Source: an uncultured Roseateles sp. (lineage in GTDB: Bacteria > Pseudomonadota > Gammaproteobacteria > Burkholderiales > Burkholderiaceae_C). From it: a stretch of 64,000 bases of DNA. The stretch spans positions 118,580 through 182,579 of the forward strand of contig NZ_CAMFJS010000007.1 in assembly GCF_945956965.1 (NCBI RefSeq). The letters run 5' to 3'. The notes under the pieces were generated by a model. The model did no database searches and was not told the DNA's origin. It was given only the letters and a program-made list of their open reading frames with translations. Positions 45,033 through 54,125 of the stretch are shown one piece after another. Positions within the stretch are counted from its first letter, which is position 1. Every line of letters starts with the position of its first letter. A program made the translations under genes and the position numbers.

Positions 45033-46109
45033 ATGAGCCACTCGCAAACCACCAATCAAATCCAATCGCTCACCCCCACCCGGGACGAGGATCGCCGCAA
45101 TGACAAGCCCTGGACGGTGAATGAAGTCGCCGCCCTGTTCGACCTGCCCTTCAACGACCTGATGTTCAAGGCGCAGCAAGTGCATCGCGAGAACTTCGAC
45201 GCCAATGCGGTGCAGCTCTCCACGCTGCTGTCCATCAAGACCGGTGGCTGCGAAGAGGATTGCGCCTACTGCCCCCAGTCGGCCCATTTCGACACCGGCC
45301 TCAAGGCCGAAAAGCTGATCCCGCTGCAAGAAGTGTTGGAGGCCGCGCGCGCGGCAAAAGCCAATGGCGCCACGCGTTTCTGCATGGGCGCCGCCTGGCG
45401 CTCGCCCAAGGAGCGCCATTTGGAAGCCATTGGCGAGATGGTCAAGGAAGTCAAAGCCATGGGCCTGGAAACCTGCCTGACCGCCGGCATGCTGGGTGAC
45501 GGCCAAGCCGAGCAACTGGCCGAAGCCGGCCTGGACTACTACAACCACAACCTCGACACCTCGCCCGAGTTCTACGGCCAGATCATCACCACCCGCACTT
45601 ATCAAGACCGCCTGGACACGCTGGACCGGGTGCGCAATGTGGGCCTGAAGGTTTGCTCCGGCGGCATCGTCGGCATGGGCGAAACCCGCCGCCAGCGCGC
45701 CGGCTTGATCGTGCAGTTGGCCAATCTGAATCCTTACCCGGAGTCGGTGCCGATCAACAACCTGGTCCAGGTCGAAGGCACGCCGCTGGCCGACAAGGGC
45801 ACCGAGGCGCTGGACCCCTTCGAGTTCATTCGCTCCATCGCGGTGGCCCGCATCACCATGCCGCGCGCCATGGTGCGCCTGTCGGCCGGCCGTGAAGAGA
45901 TGCCCGAGAGCATGCAAGCCCTGTGCTTCCTGGCCGGTGCCAATTCGATGTTCTATGGCGACAAGCTGCTCACCACCTCGAATCCGCAGGCGGAGAAAGA
46001 TCGTGCGCTGCTGAATCGTTTGGGTATGCGTTGTGCGAGTGAGGCGAATTTGGTGCCGCAAGAGGACTTTGAGGGTGGCTGTGGCAAGGTGAGTTGCCAC
46101 TCGCATTGA
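45033..46109 (+). CDS. bioB: Biotin synthase BioB
   Basis: 358 residues. The radical SAM cluster motif is [11 protein letters not shown] (C73, C77, C80). [38 protein letters not shown] and [15 protein letters not shown] are family blocks that include ligands of the auxiliary 2Fe-2S cluster. It inserts sulfur into dethiobiotin to give biotin. ATG 45033 follows bioD by 40 bases. Downstream lies a palindromic repeat region and no clear T-run terminator. Confidence 0.94.
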   Translation: MSHSQTTNQIQSLTPTRDEDRRNDKPWTVNEVAALFDLPFNDLMFKAQQVHRENFDANAVQLSTLLSIKTGGCEEDCAYCPQSAHFDTGLKAEKLIPLQEVLEAARAAKANGATRFCMGAAWRSPKERHLEAIGEMVKEVKAMGLETCLTAGMLGDGQAEQLAEAGLDYYNHNLDTSPEFYGQIITTRTYQDRLDTLDRVRNVGLKVCSGGIVGMGETRRQRAGLIVQLANLNPYPESVPINNLVQVEGTPLADKGTEALDPFEFIRSIAVARITMPRAMVRLSAGREEMPESMQALCFLAGANSMFYGDKLLTTSNPQAEKDRALLNRLGMRCASEANLVPQEDFEGGCGKVSCHSH

Positions 46110-46475
46110 GGTTTTGCTTTTATGGGCGGTGTCGTTGTTGTTTCGAGGCCCGTGCCGGGAGTTCGCCCCGGCAGGCGACCTACTTTCTTGGGCGCCCAAG
46201 AAAGTAGGCAAAGAAGGCGCCCCGAATGCCCGGCCCTGACGGGTCCGCTGCGGTGCTCGTCTTTGCCGGGCCGCGCCCAACTCACTGCGCTACGCTCCGT
46301 TCAAACAAAGGGCGCGAAGTCAGCCCTTGAAGGCGCTTCGCGCCGCCCGTCAAAGCCTGCGCTCCTCGCCCGGGCAAGACGGGGAACCCCAGAATACCGA
46401 CGCGCCTCGTTGCGCATCGGCTTGGCATCAAGCCCCAGGTATCGACACGATGGGCCGTTGAAGCGAAATTGATTC
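46110..46475. repeat. Intergenic dispersed-type repeat with 30-bp perfect palindrome
   Basis: The stretch holds a perfect palindrome at 46179-46208 (half-site CCTACTTTCTTGGGC followed directly by its complement), preceded by a TGCCGGG/CCCGGCA hairpin (about 46154-46172) and followed by a GC-rich tract with further small inverted repeats to about 46400. Wording of this kind (ACCTACTTTCTT ... AAGAAAGTAGGCAAAGAA) recurs between genes in many Burkholderiales genomes, as I remember it; the window has only this copy. Reading frames across it are artefacts of the repeat. No gene is proposed. Confidence 0.65.
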
Positions 46476-46889
46476 ATGCAAACACTTGAATACAGTTCTG
46501 TTCAGCCATCGGCAGAATCCTTCAAAGACCTGTACGACACCACGGGTTGGGGAACGACTTCGCGTGACGTTAGGTATTACCAAGGCGCACTGGCTGGCTC
46601 GTGGGCGACTCGATCTACGTACTCGGCAGGCCAACTCGTAGGCTTTGCTCGTGTCATCTCGGACGGGCATTTGCATGCCTTCATTACGGAGATGATTGTT
46701 CGTCCGGAGTTCCAGGGTAGGGGCATTGGTTCAGCCTTGCTCTCTTCGGTACTCGACGCCTGTCTGAGTGCAGGCATCACCGATATCCAATTGTTCAGTG
46801 CTAGAGGCAAGTCAAGTTTTTACGAGCGGCATGGTTTTGTTCCTCGGCCATCGGAAGGCCCTGGGATGCAGTTCATCCCAAAGGGCTAG
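46476..46889 (+). CDS. GNAT-family N-acetyltransferase
   Basis: 137 residues. The acetyl-CoA binding motif A is ITEMIVRPEFQGRGIGSALLSSVLDAC, with the Q/RxxGxG/A signature RGIGSA, and motif B ends in SSFYERHGFVPRP. The substrate is unknown; small single-domain GNATs of this type act on amines, antibiotics or proteins. Base composition is visibly less GC-rich than neighbouring genes, and it follows a dispersed-type repeat directly. This suggests a late insertion between bioB and mccA. Confidence 0.78.
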   Translation: MQTLEYSSVQPSAESFKDLYDTTGWGTTSRDVRYYQGALAGSWATRSTYSAGQLVGFARVISDGHLHAFITEMIVRPEFQGRGIGSALLSSVLDACLSAGITDIQLFSARGKSSFYERHGFVPRPSEGPGMQFIPKG

Positions 46890-47069
46890 TTGTTGGAGCT
46901 GAATCCCAGTGGCTGCAAGGCGAATGTCGGCATAGGCCTTTGAGTGATGGTGATTTTTAGGCGAAGCCCGGCGCATTCCGGGCCGGGCATGAATGCATTT
47001 ACCGCAGCTTTCCCAGCCATCCTGGGATGACCTGACAAGTTCGAAGTTCACGAGACTGGAGACAAAAGA

Positions 47070-49076
47070 ATGTTCAAGAAGATCCTGATCGCCAACCGGG
47101 GTGAGATCGCCTGCCGAGTGGCTGCTACCGCACGCCGCATGGGCATCAAGACCGTGGCCGTTTATTCGGAGGCGGATGCCAAGGCCAAGCATGTGCTGGC
47201 CTGCGATGAGGCGGTGCTGATCGGTGGCCCGGCGCCTAAAGATTCCTATTTGCAGTGGCAGCGCATCCTCGATGCCGCCAAGGCCACGGGCGCGCAAGCG
47301 GTCCACCCGGGTTACGGTTTCTTGAGCGAGAACGAAGACTTCGCCAAGGCTTGCGAAGCCAATGGCTTGGTCTTCATCGGCCCCTCGGCCGCCGCAATTC
47401 TGGCTATGGGCTTGAAGGCGGAATCCAAGCGCTTGATTGAAAAAGCGGGCGTGCCCTTGGTGCCCGGCTATCACGGCGCCGATCAGGATGCAGCCCTGCT
47501 CAAGCGCGAGGCCGAGCGCATTGGCTTCCCGGTCTTGATCAAGGCGAGTGCTGGCGGTGGCGGCAAGGGCATGCGCGCGGTGTTCTCGGCAGAGGAGTTC
47601 GACGCGGCGCTGGCTTCTTGCAAGCGCGAGGCCATCAATAGCTTCGGCGACGATGCTGTTCTGATTGAGCGTTATGTGCAGCGCCCGCGCCATGTGGAGA
47701 TTCAGGTCTTTGGCGACAACTTCGGCGACTGCGTCTATTTGTTTGAGCGCGACTGCTCGGTGCAGCGCCGTCACCAGAAGGTGCTGGAAGAAGCCCCTGC
47801 GCCAGGCATGAGCGAGGCGCGCCGCCAGGCCATGGGTGAGGCGGCCGTGGCGGCCGCCAAGGCGGTGAACTACAGCGGCGCGGGCACGGTGGAGTTCATC
47901 TGCGAGCATGACTTTGTTGAAAGTGGTCGTTTCTATTTCATGGAAATGAACACCCGCTTGCAGGTGGAGCATCCGGTCACGGAAGCCATCACCGGGCAAG
48001 ACCTGGTGGAGTGGCAGCTGCGCGTGGCGGCGGGCGAGCCTTTGCCGTTGAAGCAGGACGAGCTGCGCATGCACGGCCATGCCATCGAGGCGCGCATCTG
48101 TGCTGAAAACCCCGAGGCCGGCTTTCTGCCGGCCACCGGCGCACTCACCGTGGCGCGTTGGCCCGAGCATGTGGCTTTTGAGCGCGGCCTGGTGCGCATC
48201 GACGCCGGCGTGGGCGAGGGCGATGCCATCAGCCCCTTCTACGACTCCATGGTCGCCAAGCTGATCGTCTGGGGTGAGGACCGCGCGCAAGCCCTGGCCC
48301 GCCTGGATGCGGCGCTGCGTGATACCCATATCGTCGGCCTGCAAACCAATGTGGCCTTCTTGCGCCGCTGCGCGGCCACCGATTCTTTTGCCAATGCCGA
48401 TCTGGATACGGCGCTGATCGAGCGTGAGAAAGACGCGCTGTTCGGTCAAGCCGGCCTGCCCCTAGACATCACTGCCGCGGCCGTGGTGGCCCACAAGCTG
48501 GCGGCTGAAGCGCAGTTGCAAGGTGCCGACCCCTGGAGCCGCCGCGACGGCTGGCGCATGTACGGCGCCTCGGCGCGGCGCTTTGATCTGCGCGTGGGCG
48601 AGAGCTCGTTGCCGGTGAGCTTGTCGCGCCATCATCAGGGCGGTATGCAGCTGGACGTTCAGGGTCAGGTCTTGCCTTTCACGGTGAACTCGCGCAGCTT
48701 GGAGTCGCATGAGCTGTTGCTGGGCGAGGGGCTCGCGCAGCGCCGCGTGATGGTGAATACCTATTCGCAGGGCGAGACCATTGCCGTGTTCGCGCCGCAG
48801 GGCGCGGCCCTGGTGACCGAGATCGACCCGATTGCTCATGCCGGTGACGGCGCGGCCGAGGCCGGCCGCCTGACCGCGCCGATGCCGGGCAAGCTGGTCA
48901 GCTTCCTGGCCGCCGTGGGTGATAAGGTGAGCAAGGGCCAGCCGCTGGCGGTGATGGAGGCGATGAAGATGGAGCACACCATCAACGCGCCCAAGGACGG
49001 CGTGGTGGCCGAGTTGCTGTTCGCCGTGGGCGACCAGATCGGCGATGGTGCCGAGTTGCTGCGCATGGAGGCCTGA
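47070..49076 (+). CDS. mccA: Methylcrotonyl-CoA carboxylase biotin-containing subunit
   Basis: 668 residues. A biotin carboxylase half (about 1-450) has KILIANRGEIACRV, HPGYGFLSENEDFA, the ATP-grasp loop KASAGGGGKGMR, RDCSVQRRHQKVLEEAPAP and EMNTRLQVEHPVTE. A middle domain is followed by the biotinyl domain with AVMEAMKMEHT, biotinylated Lys at about 633. It carboxylates its own biotin for transfer by MccB. Similar subunits serve acetyl- or propionyl-CoA carboxylases; the locus context supports methylcrotonyl-CoA. ATG 47070 has GGAG 11 bases upstream. The gene is separated from mccB by about 7.8 kb of other genes, chiefly the biotin operon. Confidence 0.9.
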   Translation: MFKKILIANRGEIACRVAATARRMGIKTVAVYSEADAKAKHVLACDEAVLIGGPAPKDSYLQWQRILDAAKATGAQAVHPGYGFLSENEDFAKACEANGLVFIGPSAAAILAMGLKAESKRLIEKAGVPLVPGYHGADQDAALLKREAERIGFPVLIKASAGGGGKGMRAVFSAEEFDAALASCKREAINSFGDDAVLIERYVQRPRHVEIQVFGDNFGDCVYLFERDCSVQRRHQKVLEEAPAPGMSEARRQAMGEAAVAAAKAVNYSGAGTVEFICEHDFVESGRFYFMEMNTRLQVEHPVTEAITGQDLVEWQLRVAAGEPLPLKQDELRMHGHAIEARICAENPEAGFLPATGALTVARWPEHVAFERGLVRIDAGVGEGDAISPFYDSMVAKLIVWGEDRAQALARLDAALRDTHIVGLQTNVAFLRRCAATDSFANADLDTALIEREKDALFGQAGLPLDITAAAVVAHKLAAEAQLQGADPWSRRDGWRMYGASARRFDLRVGESSLPVSLSRHHQGGMQLDVQGQVLPFTVNSRSLESHELLLGEGLAQRRVMVNTYSQGETIAVFAPQGAALVTEIDPIAHAGDGAAEAGRLTAPMPGKLVSFLAAVGDKVSKGQPLAVMEAMKMEHTINAPKDGVVAELLFAVGDQIGDGAELLRMEA

Positions 49077-49077
49077 G

Positions 49078-49986
49078 ATGAATTTTCCCAATCACGTCAC
49101 CCTTGTCGATGTTGGCCCGCGCGATGGCCTGCAAAACGAGAAGGAGCCGGTTTCCACCGCGCACAAGGCGCAGCTGGTGGCCATGCTGCAAGGCGCCGGC
49201 CTGAAGGAAATTGAGGTCACCAGCTTTGTGTCGCCCAAATGGGTGCCGCAGATGGCCGACAACGCGGCCGTGATGGCCGCCATCGAGCGCCAGCCCGGCG
49301 TGCGCTACTCGGTGCTAACGCCGAATATGAAGGGGCTGGAATCGGCCCTGCTGACCCGACCGGACGAAGTGGTGGTGTTCGCCGCCGCGTCCGAGGCCTT
49401 CAGCCAGAAGAACATCAACTGCAGCATTGCCGAGAGCATTGAGCGCTTCGCGCCGGTGGTTGAGGCGGCGCATGCCGCCGGCATCAAGGTGCGCGGTGCC
49501 TTGTCCTGCGCCGTGGGTTGCCCTTACGAGGGGGACATCAGCGCCGATCAGGTGGAACGTGTGGTGCTGCTGATGAAGGCCATCGGTGTTGATCACCTCG
49601 GCGTGGCGGACACCATCGGCGTGGGCACACCGCGCAAGGTGCAGGCCGCGATGGAGCGCGCGCTCAAGCACTATCCGCTGGTCGAGGTCAGCGGCCATTT
49701 CCACGACACCTACGGCCAGGCCCTGGCCAATATCTACGCCTGTCTGGAGTTGGGCGTGCATCATTTCGACACCAGCGTGGCCGGCCTGGGCGGCTGCCCC
49801 TATGCCAAGGGCGCCACCGGCAATGTGGCCAGCGAGGACGTGGTCTTCATGTTGAACGGCCTGGGCATCGAGACCGGCATCGATCTCGACAAGCTGGTCG
49901 ATGCCGGCGCCTTCATCTCCGGCGTGCTGGGCCGACCACCGGTGTCGCGCGTGGCGCGTGCGCTGCTGGCCAAGCGGGCGGGCTAG
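49078..49986 (+). CDS. liuE: Hydroxymethylglutaryl-CoA lyase
   Basis: This 302-residue TIM-barrel enzyme cleaves HMG-CoA to acetoacetate and acetyl-CoA, the last step of leucine degradation. The N-terminal DVGPRDGLQNE, SFVSPKWVPQMAD, the metal-site segment SGHFHDTYGQALAN and the signature GLGGCPYAKGATGNVASED with the catalytic Cys are all present. ATG 49078 starts one base after the mccA stop codon, so the two are coupled. A weak GCCC/GGGC stem followed by T6 at about 50011-50035 may end the transcript. Confidence 0.92.
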   Translation: MNFPNHVTLVDVGPRDGLQNEKEPVSTAHKAQLVAMLQGAGLKEIEVTSFVSPKWVPQMADNAAVMAAIERQPGVRYSVLTPNMKGLESALLTRPDEVVVFAAASEAFSQKNINCSIAESIERFAPVVEAAHAAGIKVRGALSCAVGCPYEGDISADQVERVVLLMKAIGVDHLGVADTIGVGTPRKVQAAMERALKHYPLVEVSGHFHDTYGQALANIYACLELGVHHFDTSVAGLGGCPYAKGATGNVASEDVVFMLNGLGIETGIDLDKLVDAGAFISGVLGRPPVSRVARALLAKRAG

Positions 49987-50070
49987 GGCGCAGTCCACAG
50001 CAGGGCTGCGGCCCCTTGAGCTGGGCGTCTTTTTTGGGCGCAGAGTGTTTTCGTTCATCAGGAGCGAAGA

Positions 50071-52005
50071 ATGCCGCAGCCGCCAAGCACCCCCGCTACT
50101 CTCGCCGAGCGATGGGCCTGGCTGCGGGCCGAGCAGACGCGCTACTGGGGTGAGCCCAGTCTCGCCGGCGATCAGCTCTCCGCGACGCTCACCCTTTTCG
50201 AGCAGCTGAAGCATGAGGCGCCCTGCGATTTCGGGGTGGCGCTGGTGGCCCATTTGGTCAGCTTGCTGGATGAGGAATTCCAGGGGCACGCCACGAGGCC
50301 TATCTTGGCGATTGGCCTGGGCTGGACCGAGCTTGGGCTGGGCGCGCCCTACCGCATCTATTTGTTGGCCAGGAGCTGCCGCCTCTACGCCTTCATCGGC
50401 GAGGTGGAGCAGGCGGCGCTGCTGCTGGCGCGCTTGACTGATCTGAATGCCGAGGCCGCGCCGGTGCCGGAGGACAGGGCCCATTACCAGATCGCTCTGG
50501 CTGCCTGTTTTTGCGTGAAGCAGGAGACTCAGCGCGAAATCGAATGCTTGCTGGCCGCTTCAGCGCTCTACCAAGAAGCGGGGTATCCGGGGCCGTGGGT
50601 GGTGGCCTTGACGGATCTTGCTCTGGCCTACCGGCGTCAAGGCGAGCTAGCGCGGCGATTGCAGGCCTCTCAGTTGGCCGTGAAATTCTGTGTGGAGCAG
50701 CGGCGCTGGGCGGAGGCCTGCAATGCATTGACGGGTGTGGCCGAGGCATTCTTGGCAATGGGTGACGATGGCCAAGCGCAGCAAGCGGTGAGCCGCGCGG
50801 GTGCCTACTTGGCCCGCATCAGCGACTATGCGCGCCAGCGCTTTGAGCCCGAGGTCTTGGCCGCGCAAGCCAAGTGCTGTGCCGCCAGCCAGGACTTCGC
50901 CGGTGCCGCGCAGCTGATGCGGCAAAGCATTGCCGGCCTCGCAAGCTTGCAGAGCAAGAACGCCCATCACGCCCGGCGGCTCAGGGAGCTGGCGCCTTGG
51001 CTCATGCAAACAGGCGATGGGCAGGGCGCATTGCTGGCGCTTGAGCGAGCCCATGCCTGGGAGCTGGACGACTTGCGCTTGTCAAGCCAAAGGGCTTTGA
51101 CCATGGCGCTTGAGAAGGCGGAGCTGCACCATGCCCAGGTCGACCGGGAGCATGCCCAAGCGCATGCCAAAGCGCTGGAGCGCCAGAATCAGGCTTTGAG
51201 CGTATCGCTTCAGCTGCAGCGTGACTTGCAAGACGAGTTGATTGCCAGCAGCCGCCTGGCTTCGCTCGGCAGTTTGTTGGCAGGGGTTGCGCATGAGCTG
51301 AACACGCCGCTGGGCGTGGCCTTGACGGCGCTGAGCAGCTTGGTGGCGCGCGGGCAGGCGCTTGAACAACGCTTGCAGCAGGGGGCCATCTCGCGTTCAG
51401 GTCTGCAGGCGGATGTGCTTGCCCTGACGACGGGCCGCACCTTGTCGCTGAGCAATGTCGAACGTGCGATCAAGTTGATCGCCACTTACCAAGAATTTGT
51501 CGCAGAGTTGCCTGAGCCGCGACTGGGTCTCGCGCCCAAGGAACCACTCGAGACGCTGGTGCACGCCGCTTGGCGCGAGGCTTTGGGCCCGAGCAGCCCG
51601 CTCAGCCTGGCGCTGGATCTGGCTGAGCCTTTGAGCGTGGCCAGTGGGGTCATCCATGATGTGCTGGTGCAGCTGTTTCAGAACGTGGCGCGCCATGCTT
51701 ACCCGCCCGGGCAGGCGGGCCTGGTGCAGGTCAGCGCCAGGCGCACCGGCCATCAGCTGCGGCTCTCTGTGCAAGACCAGGGGCGCGGCATCGCCGCCGA
51801 TCTGCTGCCGCGCGTGTTTGACCCCTATGTCAGCACCCAGTTTGGCCAAGGCCGCAGCGGCCTGGGGCTGTTCAAGGCCCAGGCTCAGATCAGCAAGGAA
51901 CTCAAGGGCCGCCTGACCGCGAAGAGCGCGCCGGGGCAGGGCGCGCTCTTCGAGATCGAATGGTTGCAGTGGGAGCTTCCGGCGCAGGAAGTGGCTTCGC
52001 CTTGA
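50071..52005 (+). CDS. Cytosolic sensor histidine kinase with helical-repeat sensor region (orphan)
   Basis: 644 residues with no membrane segment. The N-terminal two thirds (about 1-350) are Ala/Leu-rich helical pairs that look like TPR-type repeats. A coiled coil (about 350-400) leads to a HisKA-like box LGSLLAGVAHELNTPLG and a HATPase with N box LVQLFQNVARHAY, DQGRGIAADLLPRVFDPYVSTQ and GRSGLGLFKA. The H-box wording HELNTPLG is that of active kinases. No response regulator gene is adjacent and there is no receiver domain, so it is an orphan whose partner must be elsewhere. ATG 50071 is preceded by AGGAGCG. Confidence 0.8.
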   Translation: MPQPPSTPATLAERWAWLRAEQTRYWGEPSLAGDQLSATLTLFEQLKHEAPCDFGVALVAHLVSLLDEEFQGHATRPILAIGLGWTELGLGAPYRIYLLARSCRLYAFIGEVEQAALLLARLTDLNAEAAPVPEDRAHYQIALAACFCVKQETQREIECLLAASALYQEAGYPGPWVVALTDLALAYRRQGELARRLQASQLAVKFCVEQRRWAEACNALTGVAEAFLAMGDDGQAQQAVSRAGAYLARISDYARQRFEPEVLAAQAKCCAASQDFAGAAQLMRQSIAGLASLQSKNAHHARRLRELAPWLMQTGDGQGALLALERAHAWELDDLRLSSQRALTMALEKAELHHAQVDREHAQAHAKALERQNQALSVSLQLQRDLQDELIASSRLASLGSLLAGVAHELNTPLGVALTALSSLVARGQALEQRLQQGAISRSGLQADVLALTTGRTLSLSNVERAIKLIATYQEFVAELPEPRLGLAPKEPLETLVHAAWREALGPSSPLSLALDLAEPLSVASGVIHDVLVQLFQNVARHAYPPGQAGLVQVSARRTGHQLRLSVQDQGRGIAADLLPRVFDPYVSTQFGQGRSGLGLFKAQAQISKELKGRLTAKSAPGQGALFEIEWLQWELPAQEVASP

Positions 52006-52052
52006 GCCGATCGGCGAGAGCGGCGAGAGCGGCGAGCGTGGGCGCTCTCGCA

Positions 52053-52721
52053 CTAGCCTTGCAGGTGCCGGCGCAAAAAATCCAGCGTGCGTTGCCAGGC
52101 CTGCTCGGCGCAGGCCACATCAAACACATGCTCGCGGCTGCTGTTGAAGAAGCCGTGGGCGGCCGGGTAGTGATGGATGTCGGCGCCCGGAGGCAGCAGG
52201 GCCACAAAGGCTTTCACGGCCTCGGGCGTGCACCAGTCGTCGATGTCGGCGTAATGGCCCTGGAAGGGAATGCCTACGTCCTGCGGCGCGGCAAAGTCGG
52301 CCGGCGGCATGCCGTAAAAGCAGCTGGCGGCTGACAAGCCCTTCACATGCACGGCCGCGGCCACCGTCAGCGCGCCGCCCATGCAAAAGCCGCTCACGCC
52401 AACCCGGGGGCAGCCGGCTGTGCCGCGCAAATAGGCCAGTGCGCCGGCCAGGTCTTGGTGCGTGGCATCGGCAAAACTCAGGCCGCTCATCAAGTGGCTG
52501 GCTTCGTCGGCATCGCTGGCCTGGCGGCCGCGGTAGAGGTCGGGCGCCAAGGTGGTGAAGCCGGCGGCGGCATAGCGGTCGGCGGTGGCGCGGATGTTGT
52601 CGTTCAGGCCCCACCATTCCTGCAAGAGGATGAGCCCAGGGGCATTGGGGGCCGCCGCGCGGGCGAGGTAGGCGGGGCTGGATGCGCCGTCGGGGCGCTG
52701 GAAGTCGATCATCTGTCCCAT
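52053..52721 (-). CDS. Dienelactone hydrolase family protein
   Basis: 222 residues. The alpha/beta-hydrolase pattern of carboxymethylenebutenolidase is clear: LILLQEWWGLNDNIRATADRYAAAGFTTLAPDLYRG, the nucleophile elbow GFCMGG with a Cys where serine hydrolases have Ser, the Asp in YADIDDWC and the His in YPAAHGFF. The Cys nucleophile is normal for this family. The physiological substrate cannot be told; no chlorocatechol or protocatechuate genes are near. ATG 52721 is chosen (AGGAA about seven bases upstream); a second ATG at 52712 is possible. Confidence 0.85.
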   Translation of the reverse strand: MGQMIDFQRPDGASSPAYLARAAAPNAPGLILLQEWWGLNDNIRATADRYAAAGFTTLAPDLYRGRQASDADEASHLMSGLSFADATHQDLAGALAYLRGTAGCPRVGVSGFCMGGALTVAAAVHVKGLSAASCFYGMPPADFAAPQDVGIPFQGHYADIDDWCTPEAVKAFVALLPPGADIHHYPAAHGFFNSSREHVFDVACAEQAWQRTLDFLRRHLQG

Positions 52722-52792
52722 CGTGGTTCCTGCTTGGAGTGAAGCCGCCATCCTACTCAGCGATTCGGCTGCACTGCGACCTTGGCCGGGGA

Positions 52793-53515
52793 CTATGGCT
52801 GGCGCAGGCACTCTTCCAGCTTCATGCCGGTCAGCTGCTTGATGCCGCGCGCCAGGTAGAACAGCACGCCCATCATCATCAAGGTGGACGGAATGGCGAT
52901 GACGGGCCAGCTCAGCAAGTTCATGCGGCCCAGCTCGGCATTGAAGGCTTCGCTGCCGGCGGGGCTTTGCACCACCCAGCGCGCCAGGGCGTAATTCATC
53001 GCGCTGGAAAAGGCGAAGCTGCCCGCCAGCATCCAGGTGCCCAGGCGCAGGCAGCGCTCAAATGCGGCGGTAGCACCGCGCACAGCCAGGGCGGTCTCGA
53101 TGCGCGGCACGTCCATGATTTGTGGGTTGAACACCAGCAGGCGGATCAGCGGCTTGCGCGTCAGGGCGGAGACCAGCACCACCAGGCCAATCAGGCCCGG
53201 TACGGCCGCTTCTTTAACGGCCAGCCATTGTGGATCCAGGGCCAGCAGACCGATGCCACCGGTCAGCAAGGTGCTGAGCACGCCCAGGCCCGCCATCCAG
53301 CTGAAGCGGCGTTCACGCACTGCTGTGCGCAAAGCCCAAAACAGGGGCATGGACAGGGCCAGCATCAGCGCGCCCATGGTCCCCAGGCGCTCCGGGCCGC
53401 TGAGCTGCATCAGCACCAGGGAGGGCGCCAGCAAAGTCACCAGCAGTTCGGTGAAGGTGTTGGCAGGGCGCTGGCTGGGGCTGGCGCTGGAACTGGGTGG
53501 CAAGGCGTTGGACAT
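52793..53515 (-). CDS. VC0807-family integral membrane protein
   Basis: 240 residues with six or so hydrophobic segments (among them LLVTLLAPSLVLMQL, GTMGALMLALSMPLFWAL, GLGVLSTLLTGGIGLLAL, VPGLIGLVVLVSAL and IAIPSTLMMMGVLFYLARG). The sequence FNAELGRMNLLSWPVIAIPS near the C-terminus resembles proteins called VC0807 family. Their function is not known to me. ATG 53515 removes a Ser-rich upstream extension. The gene is followed in the same direction by the dienelactone hydrolase gene 71 bases away. Confidence 0.65.
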   Translation of the reverse strand: MSNALPPSSSASPSQRPANTFTELLVTLLAPSLVLMQLSGPERLGTMGALMLALSMPLFWALRTAVRERRFSWMAGLGVLSTLLTGGIGLLALDPQWLAVKEAAVPGLIGLVVLVSALTRKPLIRLLVFNPQIMDVPRIETALAVRGATAAFERCLRLGTWMLAGSFAFSSAMNYALARWVVQSPAGSEAFNAELGRMNLLSWPVIAIPSTLMMMGVLFYLARGIKQLTGMKLEECLRQP

Positions 53516-53611
53516 GGTGGCCGGACTGTAAGCGCCCGCGCTGTCAGATGGCTGTCCGGCGCTTGTTTGGTGATGCGGCATTCGCCCGCGTGATGAGTCG
53601 GGTAGGCTGAA

Positions 53612-54073
53612 TCAGACGGGGTCACGCACGCGCTGGGTGAACCACCACATATGACCATCGGGGTCTTGCGCGCCATAGCTGCGGTCGGCCCAGTACTCGG
53701 GGCCGTAGTCATGCAATTCCGGCTCGGCCAGGATGATGGCGCCGGCCGCGCGGGCTTGCGCGCAATGGGCCTCGACATCATCGACAAACAGCATCAGGCA
53801 CTGCGTGTTGGCGCCGCCCACGGCCTGCGGGCTGCGGCAGGGGATGCCGAACTTCGGCTCGCGCTCCGCCCCGCCTTCGCCCACCATGATCATGGCTTCG
53901 CCGTACAGCAGCTGGCTGTGCACGACCCGGCTGCCGTCGGGGCTCATGACCTGGATGGCCACCTCAAAGCCGAAGGCTTCAACCAACCAGTCAATGGCGC
54001 TGCTGGCATCGGCATAGAACACGCTGCTGCTCAGACGCGGCCAACCGGCCGGCGGGGGTGTTTCGGGTGTCAT
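53612..54073 (-). CDS. VOC-family (glyoxalase/bleomycin resistance-like) protein
   Basis: This 153-residue protein has the vicinal oxygen chelate fold: SSVFYADASSAIDWLVEAFGFE, LMLFVDDVEAHCAQARAAGA and the terminal DRSYGAQDPDGHMWWFTQ. The last block is typical of PhnB/YdfO-like members in which the DPxGHxW motif supplies a metal or substrate residue. The reaction is unknown. The gene stands 52 bases downstream of the phosphofructokinase gene in the same direction. Confidence 0.8.
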   Translation of the reverse strand: MTPETPPPAGWPRLSSSVFYADASSAIDWLVEAFGFEVAIQVMSPDGSRVVHSQLLYGEAMIMVGEGGAEREPKFGIPCRSPQAVGGANTQCLMLFVDDVEAHCAQARAAGAIILAEPELHDYGPEYWADRSYGAQDPDGHMWWFTQRVRDPV

Positions 54074-54125
54074 CGCGGTCTCCTTTGTGTTGGCAGCTCA
54101 GCGGAGGTGCTTGGGGTCTATGTCA

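Noticed and set aside
46122..46472. A 116-codon frame in the bioB-GNAT gap
   Set aside because: It reads across a palindromic dispersed-type repeat; such frames are repeat artefacts and lack a ribosome site.
46812..48449. A 545-codon minus-strand frame opposite mccA
   Set aside because: Antisense shadow of a gene with unmistakable biotin carboxylase motifs.
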